DNA from: Sphingomonas sp.
GTDB taxonomy: Bacteria; Pseudomonadota; Alphaproteobacteria; Sphingomonadales; Sphingomonadaceae
Direction: 5' to 3'
Length of the DNA: 9,588 nt
Assembly: GCA_025935515.1 (NCBI GenBank)
Contig: JAICVC010000073.1
Span: 1-9,588 of the forward strand
Part shown: piece after piece, positions 1-7,334 of the stretch
Layout of the letters: every line of letters begins with the position of its first letter
How positions within the stretch are numbered: position 1 is the stretch's first letter
Made by a program: the position numbers and the translations under genes
The notes under the pieces: generated by a model
The model's input: only the letters and a program-made list of their open reading frames with translations
The model's database searches: none
What the model was told of the DNA's origin: nothing

Positions 1-417
1 GAGCCAGCTCATCAGCACGACGAGCACGATCACCGCGGCGATCGCGCCGATCACCAGCCCCTTGGGCATGGTGCGCGCCGGATCGGCGGCTTCGAACAGG
101 TCGTTCGAGGTCGATGCGAAGCGTTGCCCGCCCATCTCCTCACGGAGCTGGTTGCCGATCTCGCTGCGGTCGAGGCCGACCGCGCCCGCGTAGCTCTTGG
201 CGAAGCCGATGGTGTAGGTGGCCGCGGGAAGATTGTCCCAGTCGCCGGTCTCGATGCTGGCGAGGTGACGCTGGGGGATGCGCGTCTGCGCGGCGAGATC
301 CTCGAGGCTGATGCCTTTTGCCTCGCGCGCGCTGCGCAGCTGCTCGCCGACCGGCGAAATTTCAGGCTCGGCCAGCTCTTCTTCCACGGGTTCGATGTCA
401 GGTTCGCGCTTGGCCAT
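1..417 (-). CDS. RodZ-like helix-turn-helix membrane protein, 5' part (runs off the left edge)
   Basis: The first 139 codons read from an ATG at 417-415 to the window edge without a stop. Residues about 23-95 form a RodZ-type helix-turn-helix of the Cro/C1 class: GEQLRSAREAKGISLEDLAA, then TRIPQRHLASIETGDW and a Y-x-x-GFAKSYA segment, the family hallmark. A linker of about 25 residues leads to a hydrophobic stretch at about 119-139 (GLVIGAIAAVIVLVVLMSWL), a single membrane span. This is the RodZ plan: cytoplasmic N-terminal HTH, one span, periplasmic C-terminal domain (here outside the window). In E. coli, RodZ links the MreB cytoskeleton to the inner membrane in rod-shaped elongation; that role here is by family only. 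The N-terminus carries an acidic extension of about 20 residues before the HTH. The ribosome binding site is weak (AAGAG, 3 bases from the ATG). The gene follows ptsP by 41 bases on the same strand, so co-transcription is likely. A soluble-type regulator is unlikely given the membrane span. Confidence 0.85.
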   Translation of the reverse strand, partial: MAKREPDIEPVEEELAEPEISPVGEQLRSAREAKGISLEDLAAQTRIPQRHLASIETGDWDNLPAATYTIGFAKSYAGAVGLDRSEIGNQLREEMGGQRFASTSNDLFEAADPARTMPKGLVIGAIAAVIVLVVLMSWL

Positions 418-458
418 GACTCTTGTTCAGTCGCTCGGGCGCGGGTGTCAACCGCAAG

Positions 459-2729
459 CTAGCCGATGGTGACATTATGGCGTTTCGCCCAGTCGGTGAG
501 CGCCTTGCGGACGTCCTTCGGCGGCTTGACCAGCAGCTGCTCCATGCGGCTGCGGATGGCGGCCGCGTCGAGCGAGCGCGTCATCGCCTTGATCGGCCCA
601 ACGCCCGCCGGAGTGATCGAGAAATTCTCGGCGCCGATGCCGATCAGCGCCATCGCCTCCAGCGGCCGCCCGGCCATCTCCCCGCAGATGCGTACAGGCA
701 CCGCCGCGGCGCGGGATTGGTCGAGGATGCGCTTGAGGAACCGCAGGATTGCCGGGCTGAGCCAGTCGTAACGCTGGGCCAGCCGCGGATCGGAGCGGTC
801 GGCCGCGAACAGGAACTGGGTCAGGTCATTGGTCCCGACCGAGATGAAGTCGAGCCGCGGCAACAGCTGATCGAGCATTTCGGCGAGGCTCGGGACCTCG
901 AGCATCGCGCCAAATTCGACGCGCCTGGGCTGCTTGCGATGACCCTGGCGCGCCCACTCGATCTGAGCCTCGAACAGCGCGCGGGCCTGCTCATATTCCC
1001 AGGGTTCGGAAACCATCGGGAACATCACTCGCAGCACCTTGCCTGCCGACGCCTCGATGAGAGCGCGCGCCTGCGCTTTCATCAGGGTCGAGCGGTCGAG
1101 CGAAAGGCGCAGCGCGCGCCAACCCATCGCCGGGTTCTCGGCATGCTCCTCGACCTCGTCGGTGAGGTACGGCAGCGCCTTGTCACCGCCGATGTCGACC
1201 GTGCGGAAAACTACCGGCCGATCCCCCGCGGCTTCGAGCACCTTGGTGTAGAGCCGCAGCTGCCGGTCGCGTCCGGGCAGCGTCGCCGAAACGAGAAACT
1301 GGAACTCGGTCCGGAACAGCCCGATGCCGTCGGCACCGGTCATCGGCAGCGAGACAGCGTCCTCTGCGAGGCCGGCGTTGACCATCACGCTCACCTGGAC
1401 CCCGTCGACCGTCCTCGCCGGCAGGTTCTTCAGCGCCGCGAATTCCGCGCGGCGCTTCTGGCTCAGGGTCATCCGGTGGTCGAACCCGGACGTTAATTGG
1501 CGATTGGGCCGGATGATGACGCTGCCGTTGTCGCCGTCGACGAGGACCGTCTCGCCGTCCTCGAGGCTGTGGCGGATGTCGTGGAGCCGGCCGATGACTG
1601 GAACGCCGATCGCCCGCGCGACGATCGTCATGTGCGAGGTCAAGCTGCCTTCTTCCAGCAGCACCGCCTTCAGGCGGCGGCGGTCATATTCGAGCAGCTC
1701 CGCCGGACCGAGATTGCGGGCGATGAGCACGGTGTCGTGGGCGAGGCCGGTCTGGGCCGCAGTGCCCATCCGGCCCGAGACGATGCGCAGGAGGCGGTTC
1801 GACAGGTCCTCGAGGTCGTGCATCCGCTCGCGCAGCAGCGGATCGTCGATGTCGCGCATCCGGGCGCGGGTCCGCTGCTGGACGCGCTCGATCGCGGCCT
1901 CGGCGGTAAGGCCGCTGTCGATGGCCGAATTGATGCGCCGCGACCAGCCTTCGTCGTAGGCGAACATGCGGTAGGTTTCGAGTATCTCCTGGTGTTCGCC
2001 GGCGATGCCGAACTCGGCCTCCTTGGCCATGTTGTCGATCTGCTCGCGCATCTTGCGGAAGGCCGAGTAAACCCGGTCGCGTTCAGCTTCGATGTCATCG
2101 GCGACGGTGTGCTCGACGATCACGCGCGGCTCGTGGAAGACCGCCGCACCCTTGGCCATTCCGGCGACCAGCTTCAGCCCCGAAAGCCGCAGCGGCCCGG
2201 CGCTGCGCAGCCGGCTGCGGCGGGCGCCGTCGACCAGCCGGGCGGCCGCGATCATCTCGGACAAGACCATCGCCACCGTCTGCAGCGCCTCGATCTCGAC
2301 GTCCTCGTAGCGGCGGGGCTCGGCATGCTGGACCGCGAGCACTCCGATCGGGCTTTCGAGTCTGACGATCGGAACCCCGGCGAAACTATGAAAACGCTCT
2401 TCGCCGGTTTCGGGCTTGTAGATGTAGGCGGGATGATCGGCCGCCTCGGCGAGGTTCAGAATCCGTCCCTCGGCCGCGATCGTGCCGACCAGGCCCTCCC
2501 CCATACGAAGCCGGGTAACATGGACGGCTTCCTTGCGGAGACCGTGGGTGGCGAACAGTTCGAGCTTGTTGTCGCGCAGCAAATAGATCGAGCAAACCTC
2601 GCTGCCCATTTTCCCGGCGATCAGGTCGACGACCTTGTCGAGCTTCGTCTGGGCGCTGCCGCGCGCGCCCATCACCTCGTGCAGGCCGGTGAGGATCTCG
2701 CGGGCGGAAGCAGCGGCGGAAAGCGGCAT
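459..2729 (-). CDS. ptsP: Phosphoenolpyruvate-protein phosphotransferase PtsP (enzyme I-Ntr)
   Basis: A 756-residue protein, the normal length for GAF-containing enzyme I-Ntr. It takes phosphate from phosphoenolpyruvate and passes it to NPr (PtsO/PtsH-like) and on to EIIA-Ntr, in the cytoplasm. A GAF domain covers about 12-165. The PEP-utiliser N-terminal and helical HPr-binding region follows at about 185-320. The swivelling phosphohistidine domain has GSLTSHMTIVAR, with the active His at 366. The TIM-barrel PEP-binding domain runs to the end, with GLFRTEF (470-476), FRTVDIGGDK (508-517), VGTNDLTQ (631-638) and catalytic Cys in ICGEMAG (Cys682). All key residues are present, so it should be active. 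In related alphaproteobacteria the GAF domain senses glutamine and the pathway affects nitrogen response and (p)ppGpp levels; here that is inference. The ATG at 2729 has GGAG 4 bases upstream. The stop is TAG (459-461). It lies 63 bases after the PilZ gene and 41 before the RodZ-like gene, all on the same strand. Confidence 0.97.
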   Translation of the reverse strand: MPLSAAASAREILTGLHEVMGARGSAQTKLDKVVDLIAGKMGSEVCSIYLLRDNKLELFATHGLRKEAVHVTRLRMGEGLVGTIAAEGRILNLAEAADHPAYIYKPETGEERFHSFAGVPIVRLESPIGVLAVQHAEPRRYEDVEIEALQTVAMVLSEMIAAARLVDGARRSRLRSAGPLRLSGLKLVAGMAKGAAVFHEPRVIVEHTVADDIEAERDRVYSAFRKMREQIDNMAKEAEFGIAGEHQEILETYRMFAYDEGWSRRINSAIDSGLTAEAAIERVQQRTRARMRDIDDPLLRERMHDLEDLSNRLLRIVSGRMGTAAQTGLAHDTVLIARNLGPAELLEYDRRRLKAVLLEEGSLTSHMTIVARAIGVPVIGRLHDIRHSLEDGETVLVDGDNGSVIIRPNRQLTSGFDHRMTLSQKRRAEFAALKNLPARTVDGVQVSVMVNAGLAEDAVSLPMTGADGIGLFRTEFQFLVSATLPGRDRQLRLYTKVLEAAGDRPVVFRTVDIGGDKALPYLTDEVEEHAENPAMGWRALRLSLDRSTLMKAQARALIEASAGKVLRVMFPMVSEPWEYEQARALFEAQIEWARQGHRKQPRRVEFGAMLEVPSLAEMLDQLLPRLDFISVGTNDLTQFLFAADRSDPRLAQRYDWLSPAILRFLKRILDQSRAAAVPVRICGEMAGRPLEAMALIGIGAENFSITPAGVGPIKAMTRSLDAAAIRSRMEQLLVKPPKDVRKALTDWAKRHNVTIG

Positions 2730-2792
2730 GCGCTCCGGCTATCAGATGCAGCGCGCGCGTGTCACGCGCCGGATGTCAGCGGTTCGGTCGGG

Positions 2793-3128
2793 TCAGTGCG
2801 ACCAGCAGGCCACCGACGACCAGTCGCCCTCGCGTTTCATCTGCACGATCGTCTCGTCGGCAATCGCCTCGTCGAACTGGACTCCGCACTTGTCGCCTTC
2901 CCGCCAGACGACGGTCGCCATCGCGTCGAGCGAGCCCACCAGCATCAGGAGGTCATCGCCGGCGGGGGGCAGATCGCGGCCGCCCAGCTGCGCGCCTTCG
3001 AGTGAAAGATCGGTGACCACCACCGACCGCGACCTGGCGATCGCGAGCGCCGAAGCTGCCAGGACCACCGGCAATCGCGGAAAAGCGCGGCGGCAAGCTT
3101 CGCTGGGAATAGGTTCATCGATGCGCAC
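2793..3128 (-). CDS. PilZ domain protein, probable c-di-GMP receptor
   Basis: A 111-residue protein that is a single PilZ domain with almost nothing else. Both c-di-GMP-binding motifs are visible: RxxxR at Arg14-Arg18 (RAFPR) and DxSxxG at Asp40-Gly45 (DLSLEG). The later ATVVWREGDKCGVQFDEAI stretch is the usual PilZ beta-barrel strand pair. No signal peptide or membrane span is seen, so it is probably cytoplasmic. PilZ proteins change motility, polysaccharide or cell-cycle outputs when they bind c-di-GMP; the partner here is unknown. I chose the GTG at 3128-3126 because AGGAG lies 8 bases upstream. A TTG at 3146 in the same frame would add six residues but has no comparable site and would contain this AGGAG within its coding sequence. 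The gene is divergent from the membrane protein at 3309 (180-base gap) and 63 bases ahead of ptsP on the same strand. The domain call is firm, the function only general. Confidence 0.88.
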   Translation of the reverse strand: MRIDEPIPSEACRRAFPRLPVVLAASALAIARSRSVVVTDLSLEGAQLGGRDLPPAGDDLLMLVGSLDAMATVVWREGDKCGVQFDEAIADETIVQMKREGDWSSVACWSH

Positions 3129-3134
3129 GGCGCT

Positions 3135-3155
3135 GACTCCTAACAATTCGCTAAC
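3135..3155 (-). promoter_or_regulatory. Strong Shine-Dalgarno of the PilZ gene, with GTTAG direct repeat and GANTC site
   Basis: Reading the minus strand, AGGAG (3141-3137) lies 8 bases before the GTG start at 3128, a near-ideal site that decides the start. Overlapping it are two copies of GTTAG (on the plus strand CTAAC at 3140-3144 and 3151-3155) with an 11-base period, about one helical turn. A GANTC (GACTC, 3135-3139) also overlaps. The Shine-Dalgarno is well supported. A regulatory role for the repeat or the GANTC site is only a possibility. Confidence 0.55.
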
Positions 3156-3308
3156 GCCGTTTTCCCACCGCGACGGTCATCGCCAAAGGCCGCAAATCGG
3201 GCTGTTCCAGCGCGGGACGGTGACGAGCGCGAACTGCACGTAAGCCAATCTTTACCGACGCCCCCTAGAGGCATTGCCATTCCTGCGATCGTTGCGGAGA
3301 CTGAGTGC

Positions 3309-5021
3309 GTGTCGATATCGGTTCGCAGCGAAACGGCTCCGCCCGCGATCCGGTCGACGCTGGCTGTTGCACGGCCGTCGCTTCGAAGCTCGCTTCTCAT
3401 CCTCCTGGCCGCGCTCTTGCTGATGGCGCCCGAGCTGACGATCGGGATGACGGTCACCGACAATTACCGCTTCAACCTGCTGTGGCCTGAGCAGTTCGGC
3501 GACTTGCTGAGGAACGGTAGTCCCTATCCCCGCTGGCTTCCGCATGCGTGGAAAGGGTTGGGCACGCCCGCCTTCTATTTCTACCCGCCGGTCTTTTTCT
3601 GGGTGACTGGCGCGGTCGATGCGCTGACCGGCGGAACGCTCTCCTCGGAGCGGTTCGTGCCGATCGGCACGCTGATCGTGCTGATCGCATCGGGGCTGGC
3701 GATGCGCGCATGGCTGAGCGTTCATGCCAGCGAGCGGCGGGCGTTGATCGGCGCGATGGCCTACATGGCCGCGCCTTACCACCTCTATGACATCTACTGC
3801 CGGGGAGCGCTCGCCGAAGCGACTGCCTATGCGTCGGTGCCGGTCATCATGCTCGCTTTGGCGCGGCTCGGCGAAGGCCGCGCCCGCTACCTTCCGCTGC
3901 TCTCGATCGCTTATGCGGCACTGCTCCTGACCCACCTGCCAACCGCGTTGCTGGTCAGCCTGCTGCTGATCCCGGCCTATGTCGGCTGGGTCGCGCTCAG
4001 CCTGGAGCGCCCGCTTCGCTTCCTGATCAACGCTCTTGCCGGCGGCCTGATCGGCATCGCCCTTGCGGCCATCTACCTGATCCCGGCGCTCAGCCTGCTC
4101 TCGTTCGTCAACCCGGCTTTGCTGACCAGGGCGTTCTATCGTCCCGAGACGTGGTTCTTCTGGAACTTCCCGTCGGGCACGCATGGCGTGCGGATGATGC
4201 TGTTCATCATCCCGCTGTCGGTCGGCGCGGCGTTGCTGGCCGCCGCAACGCTGACGTCGCCTCAATCCGGACAGGGAAGGCGCGGGCCCCTGCTTTGGGC
4301 CGCGGTCACGGTTCTTGTCGTCGTCATCGTCGCCGGGCTTATTCCCCCGTTCTGGAAATTGCCCGGGCTGGCTTTGGTGCAATTTCCCTCGCGCGCCCTG
4401 CTCATCGTCGAGTTCGCTACGATCACCATGCTGGCGACAACGACCTGGTCGCTGCGCAATCCAGCGATGCTCGCCGGCTCAATGCTGGTCGCGTTGGCCT
4501 ATGTCGCGTTCGGCCTGATGGCGCGCCATACGATCGGCCGCACCGCGACGGAGCAGGCGCTGACCGCCTCGCAAATCCGTAGCGCCTATCTCGACGCGCC
4601 CGAATATCTGCCCGCGGGCGTGAAGGTGACCGAAGGCGCCGGACCCGATGACGTCGAGGTCGAGCTCGCCAAAGTGCCGCTGGCGCAAGCGTCCGATCCA
4701 CGCGCCAGGATCGCGGTCTCAGAGGCCGAGGACGGCGGCATGACCCTCACCATCGACAGCCCCTCGGCAACCGAGATCGCAGTGCGGCGGTATTACTTCC
4801 CGCATTGGCGCGTGCGCGATGCTGGCGGCCGCGTCATTCCAGTGGCTCCGGAGCCGAAAGAGCGCGTCGTCACCTTCCAAGTGCCGGCCGGCAAGTCGGT
4901 CACTCGGCTCGAGCTCGGAAGAGCGCCGAACGAGCTCCTCGGACGAATCATCAGCCTGATCGGACTTGCGCTTCTCGCGATCGCTGCGGTGGTGACTCGC
5001 CGCGAGCGGATCGCGCGCTAG
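3309..5021 (+). CDS. Multi-pass membrane protein, YfhO / PTPS-related (GT-C-like) family
   Basis: A 570-residue inner-membrane protein. Span 1 lies at about 28-47, followed by a loop with the Asp-Asn pair D51-N52 and the WLPHAWKGLGTPAFYFYPP region (76-94) typical of '6-pyruvoyl-tetrahydropterin synthase related' and YfhO-like membrane proteins. Further hydrophobic segments lie near 92-107, 117-136, 172-186, 194-226, 236-268, 297-314, 328-345, 362-380 and 386-404. A soluble, probably periplasmic domain of about 135 residues follows (410-545, ending with YYFPHWRVRD and a VPAGKSVTRLELG strand), then a last span at about 546-562. The family resembles GT-C glycosyltransferases that use polyprenyl-phosphate sugars, where an acidic residue in the first loop is catalytic. 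D51 would be the candidate, but this is inference. The substrate is unknown. The family name refers to a database label; there is no pterin synthase domain. GTG start at 3309, with GGAG 9 bases upstream. It stands alone on its strand and ends inside the stop of the convergent gene. Confidence 0.8.
   Translation: MSISVRSETAPPAIRSTLAVARPSLRSSLLILLAALLLMAPELTIGMTVTDNYRFNLLWPEQFGDLLRNGSPYPRWLPHAWKGLGTPAFYFYPPVFFWVTGAVDALTGGTLSSERFVPIGTLIVLIASGLAMRAWLSVHASERRALIGAMAYMAAPYHLYDIYCRGALAEATAYASVPVIMLALARLGEGRARYLPLLSIAYAALLLTHLPTALLVSLLLIPAYVGWVALSLERPLRFLINALAGGLIGIALAAIYLIPALSLLSFVNPALLTRAFYRPETWFFWNFPSGTHGVRMMLFIIPLSVGAALLAAATLTSPQSGQGRRGPLLWAAVTVLVVVIVAGLIPPFWKLPGLALVQFPSRALLIVEFATITMLATTTWSLRNPAMLAGSMLVALAYVAFGLMARHTIGRTATEQALTASQIRSAYLDAPEYLPAGVKVTEGAGPDDVEVELAKVPLAQASDPRARIAVSEAEDGGMTLTIDSPSATEIAVRRYYFPHWRVRDAGGRVIPVAPEPKERVVTFQVPAGKSVTRLELGRAPNELLGRIISLIGLALLAIAAVVTRRERIAR
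5018..5021. other. Palindromic CTAG that is the stop codon of two convergent genes
   Basis: The plus-strand membrane protein gene ends with TAG at 5019-5021. The minus-strand NMO-like gene ends with TAG read from 5020-5018. The palindrome CTAG thus supplies both stops, and no space is left for a terminator between the genes. Read-through antisense transcription into the partner is expected unless termination occurs inside coding sequence. Confidence 0.9.
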
Positions 5022-6076
5022 CCCCGGCTTTCCAGCGCCGCGGCGGCTTCGTCGACCAACTCCTGGATGATCGCCGCCACGGGCTCCTCGCGGTTGACCA
5101 TGCCGACCGACTGGCCGGCCATCACCGATCCGGATTCAATATCGCCGTCGATCACCGCGCGGCGGAGCGCGCCGGCCCAATAATGCTCGATCTGGAGCTG
5201 AGCCTCCGCCATTTCGATCGCCCCTTCGTCGAGCTTCTGGGCGACCTCGCGCTGCTTGGCCGCGAAATTGACCATCTCCTGGTTCTTGAGCGCCCGGACC
5301 GGGATGACCGGCAGCCGCGGATCGATCTGCACCGACGGGATCGCGTCGCGCGCCGAGGCGCGGATGAAGGCCTTCTTGAAACTCGGATGGGCGATACACT
5401 CCTGCGCGCAGACGAAGCGGGTGCCGAGCTGGACTCCGACAGCGCCCATTTCGAGGTAGGCGGCGATCGCCTCGCCGCGCCCGATGCCGCCGGCGATGAA
5501 CACCGGAATATCCTTGCTGACGTTGGGCAGGATTTCCTGGGCGAGCACCGAGGTCGAAACCGGCCCGATGTGGCCGCCCGCCTCCATCCCCTCGATCACC
5601 AGCGCGTCGACGCTGGAGCGCATCAGCTTCTTCGCCAGCGCGAGTGCGGGCGCGAAGGCCATCAGCCTGGCGCCGCTGGCCTTGACCTTGTCGAGCGCCC
5701 AGCCCGGCGGAAGGCCGCCAGCAAGCACGATGTGGCCGACGCCATGCTTCACGCATACGTCGATCAACTCGGAGAGCTGGGGATGCATGGTGATGAGGTT
5801 GACGCCGAACGGCCGGGCGGTGCGCGCCTTGGTATCGCCAATTTCGGCGTCGAGCAGCTCAGGCGACATCGCGCCGCAGGCGATCACGCCGAAACCGCCG
5901 GCATTGGAAATCGCCGACACGAGGTTCCGCTCCGAAATCCAGCTCATCGCGCCGCCCATGATCGCGACCTCGCAGCCGAGGAACTCGGTTCCGCGATGCA
6001 TCAGCTCCTTGAGCCGCGCGTGGCCGACGCTCGCATGCACTGCGCGCGGCTCGGCGATCAGTCCCTCGCCGCTCAC
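5018..6076 (-). CDS. NMO/FabK-like FMN-dependent oxidoreductase (annotated class: nitronate monooxygenase)
   Basis: A 352-residue TIM-barrel flavoprotein of the 2-nitropropane dioxygenase / nitronate monooxygenase superfamily. Visible landmarks are MGGAMSWISERNLVSAISNAGGFGVI near the N-terminus (40-65), EGMEAGGHIG with the conserved His169, the FMN-phosphate loops AGGIGRGEAIAAYLEMGAVG (195-214) and QLGTRF (216-221), and a FabK-like SGSVMAGQSVGMV (315-327). The cofactor should be FMN and the site cytoplasmic. The reaction cannot be fixed from sequence: nitronate oxidation, NAD(P)H:quinone reduction as reported for the related PA1024, and enoyl-ACP reduction as in FabK are all possible. It starts with GTG at 6076, overlapping the lysC stop by four bases (GTGA), which suggests translational coupling. 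The first 25 residues look poorly conserved, and an in-frame ATG at 6001 is the alternative start, but its AAGGAG is only 3 bases away. As the last gene of lysA-lysC-NMO, a role beside lysine synthesis is conceivable but unproven. Confidence 0.85.
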   Translation of the reverse strand: MSGEGLIAEPRAVHASVGHARLKELMHRGTEFLGCEVAIMGGAMSWISERNLVSAISNAGGFGVIACGAMSPELLDAEIGDTKARTARPFGVNLITMHPQLSELIDVCVKHGVGHIVLAGGLPPGWALDKVKASGARLMAFAPALALAKKLMRSSVDALVIEGMEAGGHIGPVSTSVLAQEILPNVSKDIPVFIAGGIGRGEAIAAYLEMGAVGVQLGTRFVCAQECIAHPSFKKAFIRASARDAIPSVQIDPRLPVIPVRALKNQEMVNFAAKQREVAQKLDEGAIEMAEAQLQIEHYWAGALRRAVIDGDIESGSVMAGQSVGMVNREEPVAAIIQELVDEAAAALESRG

Positions 6077-7323
6077 GCAGCTTGCTCCGCGTCGAGGCCG
6101 AAGGCCGTGTGCAGCACGCGGACTGCGAGCTCGGTATATTCCTCGGGCAGCAGCACGGAGACTTTGATCTCCGATGTCGAGATGGCGAGGATGTTGATCC
6201 CGCGCTCGGCCAGGGTCTCGAACATCTTGGCGGCGATGCCGGCATTGGAGCGCATGCCGATGCCGACCGCGCTCACCTTCACGACGTCGGTGTCGGTCAT
6301 CACCTTGTCGAAGCCGATGTCCCCCTTGGCTTTCTCGAGCTCCGCCACGGCATGAGCGAGCGAAGCGGTCGGAATGGTGAAGGTCAGCGTGCTGGTCCCT
6401 CCCATGCCGGCGCCGCTCTGGACGATCATGTCGACGTTGATGCCGGCCTTGGCGAGCGGGGCGAAGATGGCGGCGACCGTGCCCGGCCTGTCGGGAAGGC
6501 CGGTCAGGGTGACGCGCGCCTCGTTCTTGTCATGGGCGATGCCCGTGACGAGCTGCTGTTCCATGTCGAGTTCCTCGATTCTGTCGTCGCCGACGATCAA
6601 TGTCCCGGGCTTGTCCTCGAATGACGAGAGCACCTGCAGCGCCATATTGTAACGCATTGCGAGGCCGACCGAGCGGGTCTGCAAAACCTTGGCGCCGACC
6701 GACGCCAACTCGAGCATTTCCTCATAGGTGATGGCGCTGAGCTTTCGAGCGCGCGGGACGATCCGCGGGTCGGTGGTGAAGACGCCCTCGACGTCGGTGT
6801 AAATGTCGCAGCGGTCGGCCTTGACCGCGACGGCGAGCGCGACGGCGGAGGTGTCCGAGCCGCCGCGGCCGAGCGTCGCCACCTCCCCGTCGGCGGTAAT
6901 GCCCTGAAAACCCGGGATTACCGCGATCCCGCCCTTGGCGAACACGTCTTCGAGGATGTCGCCGTCGATATGGTCGATCAGCGCCGAGCTGTGGCCCGAC
7001 GCGCGGATCGGCAGCTGCCAGCCCATGTAGGAGCGGGCATTGACACCCATGCCGCTGACCGTGATCGCGAGGAGGCCGGCGGTGACCTGCTCGCCGCTGG
7101 CGACGACCACGTCATATTCGCGCGGGTCGTAGAGTGGCGCGGCTTCCTTGCACAGCTGGACCAGGCGGTCGGTTTCGCCGGCCATGGCCGAAACGACCAC
7201 CGCGACCTCGTTGCCGCGGTCGGCTTCTCGCTTCACGAGTCCGGCGACATGGCGGATGCGCTCGATCCCCGCCATCGACGTGCCGCCGAATTTCATCACG
7301 ATCCGTTGCCTTGGGCGAGCCAT
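6073..7323 (-). CDS. lysC: Aspartate kinase (aspartokinase), lysine-sensitive type
   Basis: A 416-residue monofunctional aspartokinase that phosphorylates aspartate to aspartyl-4-phosphate, the first step toward diaminopimelate, lysine, threonine and methionine. The kinase domain shows KFGGTSMAG (11-19), VVSAMAGETDRLV (43-55), ASGEQVTAGLL (75-85), GRGGSDTSA (152-160) and the SVGAKVLQTRSV region (208-219). Two ACT domains follow at about 266-340 and 348-410, with the ISTSEIKVSVLL strand (381-392) that in related enzymes forms part of the lysine or threonine effector site. The length matches the B. subtilis and Corynebacterium alpha-subunit type, not the fused homoserine dehydrogenase type. The ATG at 7323 has no clear ribosome binding site and sits 11 bases after the lysA stop, so translation may be coupled to lysA. 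An in-frame GTG/ATG at residues 9-10, with AAGG upstream, is a less likely start. The stop overlaps the start of the following flavoprotein gene. A possible internal start at Met254 is listed separately. Confidence 0.97.
   Translation of the reverse strand: MARPRQRIVMKFGGTSMAGIERIRHVAGLVKREADRGNEVAVVVSAMAGETDRLVQLCKEAAPLYDPREYDVVVASGEQVTAGLLAITVSGMGVNARSYMGWQLPIRASGHSSALIDHIDGDILEDVFAKGGIAVIPGFQGITADGEVATLGRGGSDTSAVALAVAVKADRCDIYTDVEGVFTTDPRIVPRARKLSAITYEEMLELASVGAKVLQTRSVGLAMRYNMALQVLSSFEDKPGTLIVGDDRIEELDMEQQLVTGIAHDKNEARVTLTGLPDRPGTVAAIFAPLAKAGINVDMIVQSGAGMGGTSTLTFTIPTASLAHAVAELEKAKGDIGFDKVMTDTDVVKVSAVGIGMRSNAGIAAKMFETLAERGINILAISTSEIKVSVLLPEEYTELAVRVLHTAFGLDAEQAA
6562..6576 (-). promoter_or_regulatory. 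Candidate internal ribosome binding site and ATG for an aspartokinase beta subunit
   Basis: Inside lysC, on its own strand and in frame, GAGGAA (6576-6571) is followed six bases later by ATG (6564-6562), codon 254. Translation from here would give a 163-residue protein made almost only of the two ACT domains. Several aspartokinases (B. subtilis LysC, Corynebacterium LysC) make exactly such a beta subunit of about this size from an in-frame internal start and assemble as alpha2beta2. The motif, spacing and position are seen in the sequence; use in the cell is inference. The codons involved encode IEELDM, so the motif could arise by chance. Confidence 0.5.
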
Positions 7324-7334
7324 CGCGCGCGGCT

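Noticed and set aside
1497..3005. A 502-codon open frame on the plus strand opposite ptsP (and a 357-codon one at 423-1496)
   Set aside because: They are antisense to a complete ptsP with all catalytic motifs. The translations are rich in R, D, H, A and Q without any recognisable domain, as expected of shadow frames in GC-rich DNA.
3129..3308. Small gene or RNA in the 180-base divergent gap
   Set aside because: No open frame with a ribosome site and no strong stem-loop was found. I could not identify a convincing promoter pair for either flanking gene.
3252..4382. A 376-codon open frame on the minus strand opposite the membrane protein
   Set aside because: Its translation is low-complexity Q/R/D/G text with no domain, the mirror of hydrophobic codons on the plus strand, which carries a coherent multi-pass protein.
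4805..6355. A 516-codon plus-strand open frame opposite the NMO-like gene and part of lysC
   Set aside because: It overlaps three real coding regions and reads as compositionally biased shadow sequence.
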